The translations under genes and the position numbers were made by a program. A DNA stretch of 25,776 nt from a virus, in IMG/VR virus record IMGVR_UViG_3300044568_003096, positions 1 through 25,776 of that record, one strand, 5' to 3'. The notes beneath the pieces are model-generated. The model did no database searches and was not told where the DNA came from. It saw only the letters and a program-made list of their open reading frames with translations. Shown here piece by piece: positions 1 through 7,537 of the stretch. The first letter of the stretch is position 1. The number at the start of each line of letters is the position of its first letter.

Positions 1-218
1 GAAAAATTAGTTCCAGGAGAATATCTAGATAAATGTTTTAATTTTTGTTCTGGTGTTAATGGGTTTTTCTTTAAATCATTAGTACCAGAAGCTATAACAT
101 TATGGTTAGCATTTTCTTTTTCTGCTATAGAACGAACGGTATTAATTAACTGTAAATGTCCAGTTGTAGGGGGATTCATTCTACCAAAAGCAGTAACTAC
201 AGGATTTTTAGTTGTCAT
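1..218 (-). CDS. TxGH nucleotidylyltransferase (cytidylyltransferase/NMNAT-like), N-terminal part only
   Basis: The reading frame starts at ATG 218-216 and runs open to the window edge, giving about 72 residues; the C-terminus lies outside. Residues 11-21 read FGRMNPPTTGH, the phosphate-binding TxGH signature of the nucleotidylyltransferase superfamily (CTP:glycerol-3-phosphate and NMN/pantetheine adenylyltransferases). It is followed by SGTNDLKKNPL, which I associate with phage members of this superfamily. The enzymes transfer AMP or CMP to a phosphorylated small molecule; the substrate here cannot be read from the fragment. The start codon shares one base with the TAA stop of the upstream gene (TAATG), so the two are translationally coupled and probably made late. 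The superfamily call is firm; NadM-like activity is only a possibility. Confidence 0.75.
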   Translation of the reverse strand, partial: MTTKNPVVTAFGRMNPPTTGHLQLINTVRSIAEKENANHNVIASGTNDLKKNPLTPEQKLKHLSRYSPGTNF

Positions 219-1390
219 TATCTTACCTTTAACAAATTAGCTTTAGAAAATTCTTCTCTATTAACAAGTTTAGATGGTTCACCATTATGATGAATAACAA
301 ATCCTTCTGGATCAGTTCTTTTATCGCCAATATGATGTTCTAAACCACCTTCATGTTGATTTAAAGTTTTAGTAAGAATATTTTTGGCATCTTGTAAATG
401 ACCATGCATTTTTAATAGATGATTATAATCATCAGAATTATTAGCAACATGATTTATATTACTAGTTAATTCAGTATGTTTTCTAGCTCTACCTGCGTCC
501 GTTTTTAATTTATCAATTTGCTTTTGAAACTTATCCGCTATATGATTTTGCAATCCATCTGCAGTTGGTTTCTCGCCAGTTCTAACAGTATGATTGATAT
601 ATGTATTCAAATAACCTTTATCTCCACCATGAGGAGCAGTTATATCATACATAGTATCTTTATGCGCTCCGTGAATTTTCTCAGCAGAATTCATATGTGA
701 ATTAAATTTAGCCTGATCGCCTTCACTATAATGAACATGTTTCGTATCGTGTTCTGGGGTTTTACTCCAAACATCTTCATGAGATTTAAAATTATGCAAA
801 TCTGGATGTGGGTCAGCTTTCATAGAAGATATTGTATTTCCATGATATTGAGTATGAGTAACAACACCTAATTTTGCATTTTTAATTTTATCTGCTTCTT
901 CGCCATGAGCAGTATATTTAATCGTATTTGGAGTAAATGATACAGAACCATTATCATTATGTTTTTTATCATCACCGCTAAACATTAAATCGCCTTGATA
1001 CACACCCTTTTTAGGAGTAATTTTAGGTAAATGTTCTAAAGAATCTTTTAATTTTTCAACCAACCCAGGAGCATGTCCGTGATTTTCTTCAATATCTTCT
1101 GGTGTATAATTAATTTTAGGGTTTTTATTAAATGCAGATTTACTAGCTACAAAAAATTTACCATTCTCTGGATGATACCCATATACAATGGAAGGAGATC
1201 CATCATATTTCATAGTAAGATTAGTGCTATGTTCACCAGACTTAATTGCTGTATGAGCATGATTTAATGCTCCCTTAGCATGATCATATCCATTTGCTCC
1301 CTCGAAAACTCTATCTTCTGGGTGCTTAATGTGCTTTAATTTAGCACCTTCTTCTTCACTTTCAACAATAAAATCTTTAAAACTTAGCAT
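218..1390 (-). CDS. Predicted capsid-targeted protein with ligase-like nucleotidyltransferase motifs (DUF6267-like)
   Basis: This 390-aa protein begins MLSFKDFIVE, close to the capsid-targeting leader of T4 internal proteins (MKTYQEFIAE in IPIII), which the gp21 prohead protease cuts after a hydrophobic-x-E site; cleavage after E10 would fit. The body carries motifs in the order of covalent nucleotidyltransferases (DNA/RNA ligase fold): KYDGS at 61-65 (motif I, candidate nucleotidyl-lysine K61), YQGDLMF at 131-137 (motif III-like), PEGFVIHH at 361-368 (motif IV-like) and SKLVN at 373-377 (motif V-like). About 9% of residues are histidine. I recall similar uncharacterised proteins in T4-like aquatic phages as DUF6267; that name needs checking. 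A perfect late promoter lies 33 bases upstream and GGGG sits 4 bases before the ATG. Family membership is fairly sure; enzymatic activity is inference. Confidence 0.72.
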   Translation of the reverse strand: MLSFKDFIVESEEEGAKLKHIKHPEDRVFEGANGYDHAKGALNHAHTAIKSGEHSTNLTMKYDGSPSIVYGYHPENGKFFVASKSAFNKNPKINYTPEDIEENHGHAPGLVEKLKDSLEHLPKITPKKGVYQGDLMFSGDDKKHNDNGSVSFTPNTIKYTAHGEEADKIKNAKLGVVTHTQYHGNTISSMKADPHPDLHNFKSHEDVWSKTPEHDTKHVHYSEGDQAKFNSHMNSAEKIHGAHKDTMYDITAPHGGDKGYLNTYINHTVRTGEKPTADGLQNHIADKFQKQIDKLKTDAGRARKHTELTSNINHVANNSDDYNHLLKMHGHLQDAKNILTKTLNQHEGGLEHHIGDKRTDPEGFVIHHNGEPSKLVNREEFSKANLLKVR

Positions 1391-1422
1391 ACAACCCCTT
1401 TGGTTTAATGTATATATTTAAC

Positions 1423-1430
1423 TATTTATA
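1423..1430 (-). promoter_or_regulatory. T4-type late promoter TATAAATA
   Basis: The minus strand reads TATAAATA at 1430-1423, identical to the T4 late promoter consensus used by gp55 RNA polymerase with gp33 and the gp45 clamp. It immediately follows the stop codon of the epimerase gene and lies 33 bases before the start of the predicted capsid-targeted protein, so it would give a short leader starting near 1416. Late expression fits an internal virion protein. Confidence 0.7.
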
Positions 1431-1459
1431 TTATAACAGTTTTTCTTTAATCCAGTCAA
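1430..1459 (-). promoter_or_regulatory. Sigma70-like promoter overlapping the late promoter
   Basis: On the minus strand TTGACT (1459-1454) is followed after 18 bases by TATAAT (1435-1430). The -35 lies in the last codons of the epimerase gene and the -10 shares base 1430 with the late box. The -35 is embedded in TGCTTGACT, the same element seen at three other promoters in this window. It would allow transcription of the 218-1390 gene before the late phase. Confidence 0.5.
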
Positions 1460-2342
1460 GCACTTTTATTGTTGGTTTCCAATTTGTTGCAAATTTAAAT
1501 TTAGTATTATCAGATAAATTATTTAATACTTCACCAGCTGGTTTTTTGATATAAACTATACTATCAGATAATGTATTAGCAATCTGATTAATAGTATATG
1601 CTTCACCATAACCGATATTAAATACCTGAGCTTTCCACATATCTGGATTAGATTCAAAATGAGTAATGCAATCGATATTAGCCTGAACAACGTCAGTTAC
1701 ATGAATAAAATCTCTTTGTTGAGTTCCATCTCCAGTAACTGTTAAAGGTTTACTATCTTTTAATAATTTCTCAAAAATACCTAAAACTAATGCATACTGA
1801 CCAGACTTTGGAGAACGTTCGCCGTAAACATTAAAATAACGAAGAATAACTGATTTAATTCCATAGATTTCATAATAGTTTCTCAAAAATAATTCTGCTG
1901 CATATTTTGTTGATGCGTATGCATTTAAACAATTTTCTCTCTCAGTTTCTTTTAATGGGAAATTTGTATTTGATCCATAAATTGAAGATGTTGAAGAGAA
2001 AACAATACCTTTAATTTTATTTGCCCTTGCTGCTTCTAATATTGAAACAACGCCTTTAATGTTAGAATCAATTGCCTTTCTCGGATTAGCAATTGACGCA
2101 CCTAATCGAGATTCTGCAGCTAAATGAAAAATAAATTCACATCCGCGACTAATTGATGTTAATTTTTTAGTATCACAAACATCAAAATGATAATTGGTAA
2201 CATTTTTACTTTCATTAAAATAAAACTTATCATTATCTGCTGATAAGTCATCAATGTTAACAACAGTATAACCACAATTAACTAATAAATCAATTAAATG
2301 ACTACCAATAAAACCGCAACCACCAGTAACTAATACTTTCAT
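1431..2342 (-). CDS. NAD-dependent sugar-nucleotide epimerase/dehydratase (UDP-glucose 4-epimerase type SDR)
   Basis: Extended short-chain dehydrogenase of 303 aa. The Rossmann motif TGGCGFIG is at residues 6-13, the DD pair after beta-2 (31-32) fits NAD binding, and the catalytic pair YASTK gives Y142 and K146, with serines SSTSS about 25 residues before. RYFNVYG and the later QRDFIHVTDV are typical of the GalE/WbpP-like branch acting on nucleotide-linked hexoses. It probably makes a sugar donor for the neighbouring glycosyltransferases. Unlike the rest of the cassette it is separated from its upstream neighbour by 66 bases containing its own promoter, and its stop codon abuts the late promoter of the next gene. 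The exact substrate (UDP-Glc, UDP-GlcNAc, or a 4,6-dehydratase reaction) cannot be assigned; the absence of a clear dehydratase TDE triad favours an epimerase. Confidence 0.85.
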   Translation of the reverse strand: MKVLVTGGCGFIGSHLIDLLVNCGYTVVNIDDLSADNDKFYFNESKNVTNYHFDVCDTKKLTSISRGCEFIFHLAAESRLGASIANPRKAIDSNIKGVVSILEAARANKIKGIVFSSTSSIYGSNTNFPLKETERENCLNAYASTKYAAELFLRNYYEIYGIKSVILRYFNVYGERSPKSGQYALVLGIFEKLLKDSKPLTVTGDGTQQRDFIHVTDVVQANIDCITHFESNPDMWKAQVFNIGYGEAYTINQIANTLSDSIVYIKKPAGEVLNNLSDNTKFKFATNWKPTIKVLDWIKEKLL

Positions 2343-2360
2343 ATATCACCATTTATGTTA

Positions 2361-2390
2361 TAGATGCCTTATTATAATACAAAGCATCTA
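2361..2390 (-). repeat. Inverted repeat flanking the -10 box (possible operator)
   Basis: TAGATGC at 2361-2367 and its reverse complement GCATCTA at 2384-2390 are separated by 16 bases that contain the -10 box of the promoter for the epimerase gene. Arm centres are 23 bases apart, about two helical turns, as in operators bound by dimeric repressors. There is no T-run after it on the minus strand, so a terminator is unlikely. Confidence 0.35.
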
Positions 2391-2399
2391 TATTATCAA
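2371..2399 (-). promoter_or_regulatory. Sigma70-like promoter of the epimerase gene
   Basis: Minus strand TTGATA at 2399-2394, spacer of 17 bases, perfect TATAAT at 2376-2371; expected start near 2364, about 20 bases before the ATG at 2342. The -35 is within AGTGCTTGATA, matching the shared TGCTTGA element. This is the only intergenic gap over 50 bases inside the glycan region, which supports a real promoter. Confidence 0.7.
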
Positions 2400-2408
2400 G
2401 CACTTTTT

Positions 2409-3377
2409 TTAATTAAGGAAAACTTTTTTAAATTTTTCCATAACTGTATTTGGGTTAAATTGTTCTACCAGTTTAGAATAATTACCAGTATATGATTTAA
2501 CATTAAGTAACATATCATGCAATTCTTTTTCATCATTATATAACAAACCAGAATCTTTTAATAAATGTACATGATTTTTATCTCTACCGCCATTAAAACA
2601 AAATACAGGTTTATTATGCAATAATCCTTCACAAATAGCTAAACCAAATGATTCTCCATCACTTCTAGCATGAATCATAGCATCACAAGATAAAATAAAA
2701 TCAGTTTTTTCTTGTTCATCAATTATTGGATCAATAAATAAAATATTTGGTAATTCAACAAATTTAAAGGTATTAACAAATACAAAAACATAATTAGGGT
2801 TTTTAAACGCAAATTCAGCAACAGTTTGCATTACCGATCGAATATCAAATTGAAAGAAACCTCCAATTCTACCAATAACAATTTTATCTTTGCCTATTCC
2901 TAATTTTTCTTTAAAATCAATTTTTTGTTCTTTAGGTAAATCAACAATATGTGGAACATACTCAATTTTTCCATCACTTACATGATTTGATAGCCATTCA
3001 GAGATATAAGCATATCTATCCCCATGAGGCTGATTAGCTTGAAATACTGCATGCACTAAATTTTTAGATTTTGTTGTTAATATTCCATCATCAAACCCGC
3101 CTTTGATAAAATAAGTAGCATCAACATTATTATCAGCTACAATTTTATCTAGTTCAGCAAGGGAAGAATAACCAAATACTGGAAATTGTTTTTCAACTTC
3201 TTCTAATACATCTTGTTGAGTTAATGAATCTGAACTAACTCCTGGATCACTAAAATTTGAAGGATACACAATTATGCTTTCATTACCTAAAATTTCTTCA
3301 TTATATTTTGCGTAATCAAGAATTGCAACAGTAGTCCCTCTATGACACAGAGTATTTGATTGAAAAGCTATTTTCAT
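2409..3377 (-). CDS. GT-B fold glycosyltransferase, family 4-like
   Basis: This 322-aa protein has the C-terminal signature of retaining GT4 enzymes: SDGESFGLAICEG around residues 239-251, with the E-x7-E pair E242 and E250 that contacts the nucleotide sugar. The central stretch IVIGRIGGFFQFDI (166-179) is the usual start of the second Rossmann domain. The N-terminal half (about 1-150) is less typical and would bind the acceptor. It should transfer a hexose from a nucleotide sugar to a growing cell-surface glycan at the cytoplasmic face of the membrane. Its start overlaps the stop of the upstream gene by 4 bases (ATGA), so it is coupled to the cassette. It is the last gene of the run that starts behind gp41. 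Donor and acceptor are unknown. Confidence 0.8.
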   Translation of the reverse strand: MKIAFQSNTLCHRGTTVAILDYAKYNEEILGNESIIVYPSNFSDPGVSSDSLTQQDVLEEVEKQFPVFGYSSLAELDKIVADNNVDATYFIKGGFDDGILTTKSKNLVHAVFQANQPHGDRYAYISEWLSNHVSDGKIEYVPHIVDLPKEQKIDFKEKLGIGKDKIVIGRIGGFFQFDIRSVMQTVAEFAFKNPNYVFVFVNTFKFVELPNILFIDPIIDEQEKTDFILSCDAMIHARSDGESFGLAICEGLLHNKPVFCFNGGRDKNHVHLLKDSGLLYNDEKELHDMLLNVKSYTGNYSKLVEQFNPNTVMEKFKKVFLN

Positions 3378-4171
3378 TTAGGTAACATCCATAAAAATTT
3401 ATTCATTTCATTAGTTAAATCAGAAAATCTTTGCAATAATCTAGGAAAATTTAAATTTTCTGCAGGTAAATATTCTCTATACATTTGAATAAAACGTTCT
3501 CTAGTTAACCCATTTGGATTTTGTGCATCCGTATGCGCTCCGCCATTATATGCTAAACGTTCTGATTGGGGAATTCTATTTTGTATTTGTAGTTTTCTAG
3601 CATAGAATTTTTCTGTCATAGGAGCAAAACCATAATTAAAAATAATAAATCTATCAGTATTAATTAATCGCTTAAAATGTCTACCTAAAGGATAATATAG
3701 TTGATTAGTATGTAATGCTCGGGAACCTCTAAAATCAAATGTAAATGGAATATCTAATCCAGTTTTTATTACATCCCATAAATTATTTGTATATGGAATC
3801 TCTTCTGTTCTAAGTTCTTGATCATCAATAAAATACAAACATGGAACTAAAAGAGTCCCTTGTGTGTTAGTTAATGAATCATAATCACCAATCAAAAATT
3901 CAGTAACATTTAAAGCAATTTTCCATACATCATCACCATAAGTTGAAAGATATTCTTGGACTTCTCTATCAACAGCATGAGCAATAAAATCAGAATTTTT
4001 AGATTGAACAATATCCCAAGTTGGACAAATTTCTTTTATTATCTCAATAGATCTATCCGTTGATGCATAATCAATAATAACTCCATGATCAAAATATTTT
4101 TTATGGTGATTTAACCACCAAGGCAAAAGATATTCTTCATTATAAACGTGACTTACAATAACTTTTTTCAT
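3374..4171 (-). CDS. GT-A fold glycosyltransferase, GT2_4-like, with altered metal motif
   Basis: The N-terminus (HVYNEEYLLPWWLNHHKKYF, 8-27) followed by VIIDYASTDRS matches the glyco_tranf_2_4 / GT92-like family, where the loop after strand 2 carries the D-x-S-x-D-x-S pattern. In most relatives the second motif reads D-x-D-E-F; here the equivalent place reads ALNVTEFLIGD (near residue 90), so the first aspartates are absent while the E-F is kept. Either this subgroup binds the donor without the usual metal pair or it is altered in function. The C-terminal part contains GGAHTDAQN, a common feature of this family. It is 265 aa and translationally coupled on both sides. Family call moderately sure; substrate unknown. 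Confidence 0.65.
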   Translation of the reverse strand: MKKVIVSHVYNEEYLLPWWLNHHKKYFDHGVIIDYASTDRSIEIIKEICPTWDIVQSKNSDFIAHAVDREVQEYLSTYGDDVWKIALNVTEFLIGDYDSLTNTQGTLLVPCLYFIDDQELRTEEIPYTNNLWDVIKTGLDIPFTFDFRGSRALHTNQLYYPLGRHFKRLINTDRFIIFNYGFAPMTEKFYARKLQIQNRIPQSERLAYNGGAHTDAQNPNGLTRERFIQMYREYLPAENLNFPRLLQRFSDLTNEMNKFLWMLPK

Positions 4172-4615
4172 TTAAATTTCCACATAATCAACACAAATTC
4201 CATATATTTTTCTATTCGCATAAAAATTAAAATCAACATGTTTAGAAAAATCTAATATCACAATATTTTTATAATATTTTGCGTGCTTATCAGGATAAGC
4301 CCAAATAAATTCTTGTGATGTTAAAGTAACTTCATCTTGTTGATGCCAAAAATAATTAAATCCTAAATTATTAAATTTATATAGCGCATCTTGATTTTTA
4401 CAATGAATCCACAACCATTCTTTTCTCTCTAGTAAATACGAAAATGATATTTTATAAATTGGTTTATCATGCCCCAAATAAAAATTTTCGTCTATATACC
4501 AAACATCAATTTCAACATCATATCCTTTTGAAATGCATAAATTTATTTGATCCGGAGAATTTTCAGTCAAAAAATTTGGTCCATTTAAATTACCTCTATG
4601 TGCAATTATTTTCAT
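4172..4615 (-). CDS. GDPD-like (glycerophosphodiester phosphodiesterase superfamily) protein
   Basis: The preferred start is ATG 4615, giving 147 aa beginning MKIIAHRGN: it has GGAG 6 bases upstream and overlaps the preceding stop as ATGA. An ATG at 4651 is in frame but would add 12 residues not typical of the family. Conserved points of the PLC-like/GDPD TIM barrel are seen: H6-R7, E19 (TENSP), E35 and D37 (VEIDVW) and GHD at 48-50, then WIHCKN and YFWHQQD. It is shorter than classical GDPDs (about 240 aa) and matches a compact version found in polysaccharide gene clusters. The reaction in glycan assembly is not established; it could act on a glycerophosphate or phosphodiester-linked substituent. 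Confidence 0.7.
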   Translation of the reverse strand: MKIIAHRGNLNGPNFLTENSPDQINLCISKGYDVEIDVWYIDENFYLGHDKPIYKISFSYLLERKEWLWIHCKNQDALYKFNNLGFNYFWHQQDEVTLTSQEFIWAYPDKHAKYYKNIVILDFSKHVDFNFYANRKIYGICVDYVEI

Positions 4616-5343
4616 AAATAACTCCGTATTCCATTCTCTCTTTGTATGCATTCAAGTAAAGGTAATATATCTGCTGTAAGATTATTACTATCAATAGAAT
4701 ATTTCAACAACGAATGCGGTATATGTACACTACTTCTTTCGCTTGAATACGCATAAAATTCATTTATCATAAAATCAATAACATTAACAATATTTTTCTT
4801 TGTTGATATTATAATTTGATCGTTCACTTGCATTGATTCAGTATTTCTTTCTGTACTATTGCATACAACAATTTTTTCATGTATATTTGAAAAATTGATG
4901 CAAGATAAATCTTTGTGAATCAAATCAGTTCTAGTTTTGATAATTATATCATATGAAATATTATTATCAATTTCATATTGAGTAATTAAATCTAATCCTC
5001 TTTTAATTTTCCAAAATTGTAGAAAATGAGAAGAGTCCCCAAATAACATATTTTTATTAAATTTCTCAGATTCAGTAGTATAAATTTCTTCTGCGTATTG
5101 TTGATTATCTATTAATATATCTTTAATAGAAAAATCTACAAACTTATTTTTAATCTCTTCATCGTTTAATGCAATATCATTATGAAAATTTAGAGAACGT
5201 TTCATAAAATAGTGATATTGATGCGAATTATTATATGTAGAAACAAAATAATCAGGCGATAAAAATTTAAATGTATCTAATATATTTTGTTTACATAATT
5301 CTAAAGTTCGTACATTTCCTGCTAATAAAACAGCAACTTTCAT
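4612..5343 (-). CDS. Putative surface-glycan glycosyltransferase (LLSGNVRT-type, WavE-like)
   Basis: This 243-aa protein opens with VAVLLAGNVRTLELC, then DYFVSTYNN and later FLQFWKIKRGLDLI and YDIIIKTRTDLIHKDL. This set (GNxRT, FISTY-like, YDxIIKxRxDL) is what I associate with a family of LPS/capsule-cluster proteins such as WavE that are thought to be glycosyltransferases. No classical DxD is obvious except the RTDL stretch. It overlaps both neighbours by 4 bases. The role in glycan synthesis comes mainly from family resemblance and context; catalytic function is inferred. Confidence 0.55.
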   Translation of the reverse strand: MKVAVLLAGNVRTLELCKQNILDTFKFLSPDYFVSTYNNSHQYHYFMKRSLNFHNDIALNDEEIKNKFVDFSIKDILIDNQQYAEEIYTTESEKFNKNMLFGDSSHFLQFWKIKRGLDLITQYEIDNNISYDIIIKTRTDLIHKDLSCINFSNIHEKIVVCNSTERNTESMQVNDQIIISTKKNIVNVIDFMINEFYAYSSERSSVHIPHSLLKYSIDSNNLTADILPLLECIQRENGIRSYL

Positions 5344-6137
5344 TTAGAAAACTCCCGTAATGCTTGATGCCATTTATAAAATACATGATCCGCAAATAAA
5401 TTAGGCTGATCAAAATAACATTGCAGCCAAACTCCTTGTTCATCATCTGCAATTTCATTTTGTTGAAATATTAATAACCATTTATGACAAAGTTTTTGAA
5501 ATTCTTGCATTTTTTCTTTACTTGCCATAAAGAAATACGCTCCAATTTTTTCAGGAGCATATTGTAAGCTATAAATTACATCTTGATCCCTATCAGTAAT
5601 AGAATTAATTAAACAAATATTGACTTTGTTTAAATCAAATTTATTCAAATCTAAAGGTCCAGTAGGTAAAAATTCACCAGAAGTTTTTTTATAAAAATAA
5701 CCAAAATCGATCCACGCAACATAATCAGTATCAATTAAATTATTATCAATGGCATAATTAACAACATCTATTTTACTATGTGTTAATATTGTATATAAAG
5801 GATTAACATTTTCTGGGTAATTTTTATCTATTCTATGCTGTACTAATGATTGATATGTAAAACTAGACATAATTTCTTTTTCTCTATCTAATCTAGACCA
5901 AGACCAAAGATTAGACATAACCCATTCTTCGTTAATAGGAATAAGAGTTATTTTAGAACCAATAACCTTTTCTTGCAATTTATCAATATATTTGTCATCA
6001 ATAAACACAATCATTGTATAATCATAATCTAAAAATTTTTCAAAAGCTGAAATATATTCCTGAACTTTTCTAGGGTAAAGATTCCAATTTTCTCTTCCTA
6101 TATCATAAAACATTGATACTAATGTAATATCACTCAT
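5340..6137 (-). CDS. WlaTC/HtrL-like glycosyltransferase
   Basis: I use ATG 6137, giving 265 aa starting MSDITLVSMFYDIGRENW; it begins just before the stop of the upstream gene would clear (2-base gap), with AAGG about 10 bases upstream. An in-frame ATG at 6200 would extend into the preceding gene and adds 21 basic, low-complexity residues. TLVSMFYDIGR, the YISAFEKFL stretch, the MIVFIDDKYID strand and the central YVAWIDFGYF resemble the WlaTC/HtrL glycosyltransferase family, found in Campylobacter LOS loci and many phages. WIDFG takes the position of the DxD-like motif. It likely adds a sugar to the same surface glycan. It overlaps the next gene by 4 bases. Substrate unknown. Confidence 0.65.
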   Translation of the reverse strand: MSDITLVSMFYDIGRENWNLYPRKVQEYISAFEKFLDYDYTMIVFIDDKYIDKLQEKVIGSKITLIPINEEWVMSNLWSWSRLDREKEIMSSFTYQSLVQHRIDKNYPENVNPLYTILTHSKIDVVNYAIDNNLIDTDYVAWIDFGYFYKKTSGEFLPTGPLDLNKFDLNKVNICLINSITDRDQDVIYSLQYAPEKIGAYFFMASKEKMQEFQKLCHKWLLIFQQNEIADDEQGVWLQCYFDQPNLFADHVFYKWHQALREFSK

Positions 6138-6139
6138 TT

Positions 6140-7522
6140 TTAATTTACCTTTTTTAATTTTAAAAATGTATTCAAATCTTCTGGGGTTCCAATTCCCCAC
6201 ATTTCTTGCACATAGCTAACTTTAATTTTTTTATTATCAGAAATAGCTTCATTAATTACTGGACAAACATAAAATTCATTATTAACCCTAATATTTTTTT
6301 CTATCATTTGTTCAGCATATTTGATATAATCAGAACCTTTAGCCCAATAATAAACTCCAACACTAGCTATATTACTAATTGGATCTTTTTCAGCTACTTG
6401 CTCAACAAACCCATCTAAACCAAGTTTAGCGAAACTCCATTTAGGGTGAACTGCATTAAATACTAACATACCACCATCAATGTCATTATTAGAAAAAGAA
6501 TACATAGTTTCATTTGAATTCCATTCAATATATTGATCAGAATTTGCAATTAATAATGGATTATCATTATCTATAAATTCTTTAGCAAGTAATGTTGTGC
6601 AAGCAGCTCCTTCAGTTAAACCATCAATAACAACAATTTTACAATTAGGTTTAATTAGATTGAGCAAATGTTTAATGTTATATTTTTCTAAATGTTCTTG
6701 TTGTACAACAAAAATATAATTAGCATCAATATTTAAATTGTCAACTACAACCTGAATCATTGGCTTACCATTAACATCAATTAATGGTTTAGGAAAAGTA
6801 TATCCTTGTTGAGAGAAACGCGAGCCTAAACCAGCCATTGGAATTAATACATTTAATTTCGCATCAATCCAAGGAATAGTATTTTCTTTTGTAACAGAAT
6901 TAATCTCATTTATTTTCATTTCAATTTTAGCCAATGATAAATCATTTGTATTTTCAACTGCCAATAAATTAGCTCCAGAATCTAAAGCTCCTTTTCTACC
7001 AATATGACTATCTTCAACAATAAGGGTGCTTTTTGGAATAGCGTTTAAAGCTGTCATACATTTCCAATACATTTCAGGAAATGGTTTTGGTTTAGTAACA
7101 TCTTCATTACTAACGTAATAATCAACATATTCTAAGATACCAAGTTTTAATAGACATAATTTAACCGATTCTCTAATTGAGTTTGTAGCTACAGCAATTT
7201 TAATATCTTTTGTTTTTAACCAAGAAAATATACTAATAAGTTTAGAACTTGGTTGTATTTGTTTTAATATATCAAATGTAGCATATTGTTTATCATTCCA
7301 AATTTGATCAAAATATTTTTTTTCTAAACCTTTATTAATTGAAAGCAATTCTAATTTTTTCGTGGTTGTTAATCCATCATATTTACTCAAATGCTCATCA
7401 ATTGATATTACATATTCATTACCAATCTTTAATAAAGCATCATTTAATGCAGTATAATGCCAATCCTTAGATTCAACTAAAACTCCATCCAAATCAAATA
7501 TCACTAATTTATTATAATTCAT
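6140..7522 (-). CDS. Bifunctional HAD phosphatase - sugar nucleotidyltransferase fusion
   Basis: Two enzymes are fused in 460 aa. Residues 1-200 are a HAD hydrolase: motif I DLDGV with D10 and D12, motif II VATNS (111-115), the lysine of motif III in TKPKPFP (143-149) and motif IV VEDSHIG (169-175). Residues 223-460 are an NTP-transferase: LNVLIPMAGLGSRF (223-236) is the nucleotide-binding loop and FPKPLIDVNGKPMI (243-256) the following signature; NSDQY is the metal-binding region and WGIGTPEDL near the end is the usual closing motif. The pair would dephosphorylate a sugar phosphate and activate a sugar-1-phosphate with a nucleotide, feeding the glycosyltransferases. AAAGG precedes the ATG by 6 bases. 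Which sugar and which nucleotide cannot be told. Confidence 0.85.
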   Translation of the reverse strand: MNYNKLVIFDLDGVLVESKDWHYTALNDALLKIGNEYVISIDEHLSKYDGLTTTKKLELLSINKGLEKKYFDQIWNDKQYATFDILKQIQPSSKLISIFSWLKTKDIKIAVATNSIRESVKLCLLKLGILEYVDYYVSNEDVTKPKPFPEMYWKCMTALNAIPKSTLIVEDSHIGRKGALDSGANLLAVENTNDLSLAKIEMKINEINSVTKENTIPWIDAKLNVLIPMAGLGSRFSQQGYTFPKPLIDVNGKPMIQVVVDNLNIDANYIFVVQQEHLEKYNIKHLLNLIKPNCKIVVIDGLTEGAACTTLLAKEFIDNDNPLLIANSDQYIEWNSNETMYSFSNNDIDGGMLVFNAVHPKWSFAKLGLDGFVEQVAEKDPISNIASVGVYYWAKGSDYIKYAEQMIEKNIRVNNEFYVCPVINEAISDNKKIKVSYVQEMWGIGTPEDLNTFLKLKKVN

Positions 7523-7537
7523 ATAAAACCTTTATAT

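Noticed and set aside
2343-2408. Terminator after the GT4-like gene
   Set aside because: The dyad there surrounds a -10 box and is not followed by a T-run on the minus strand.
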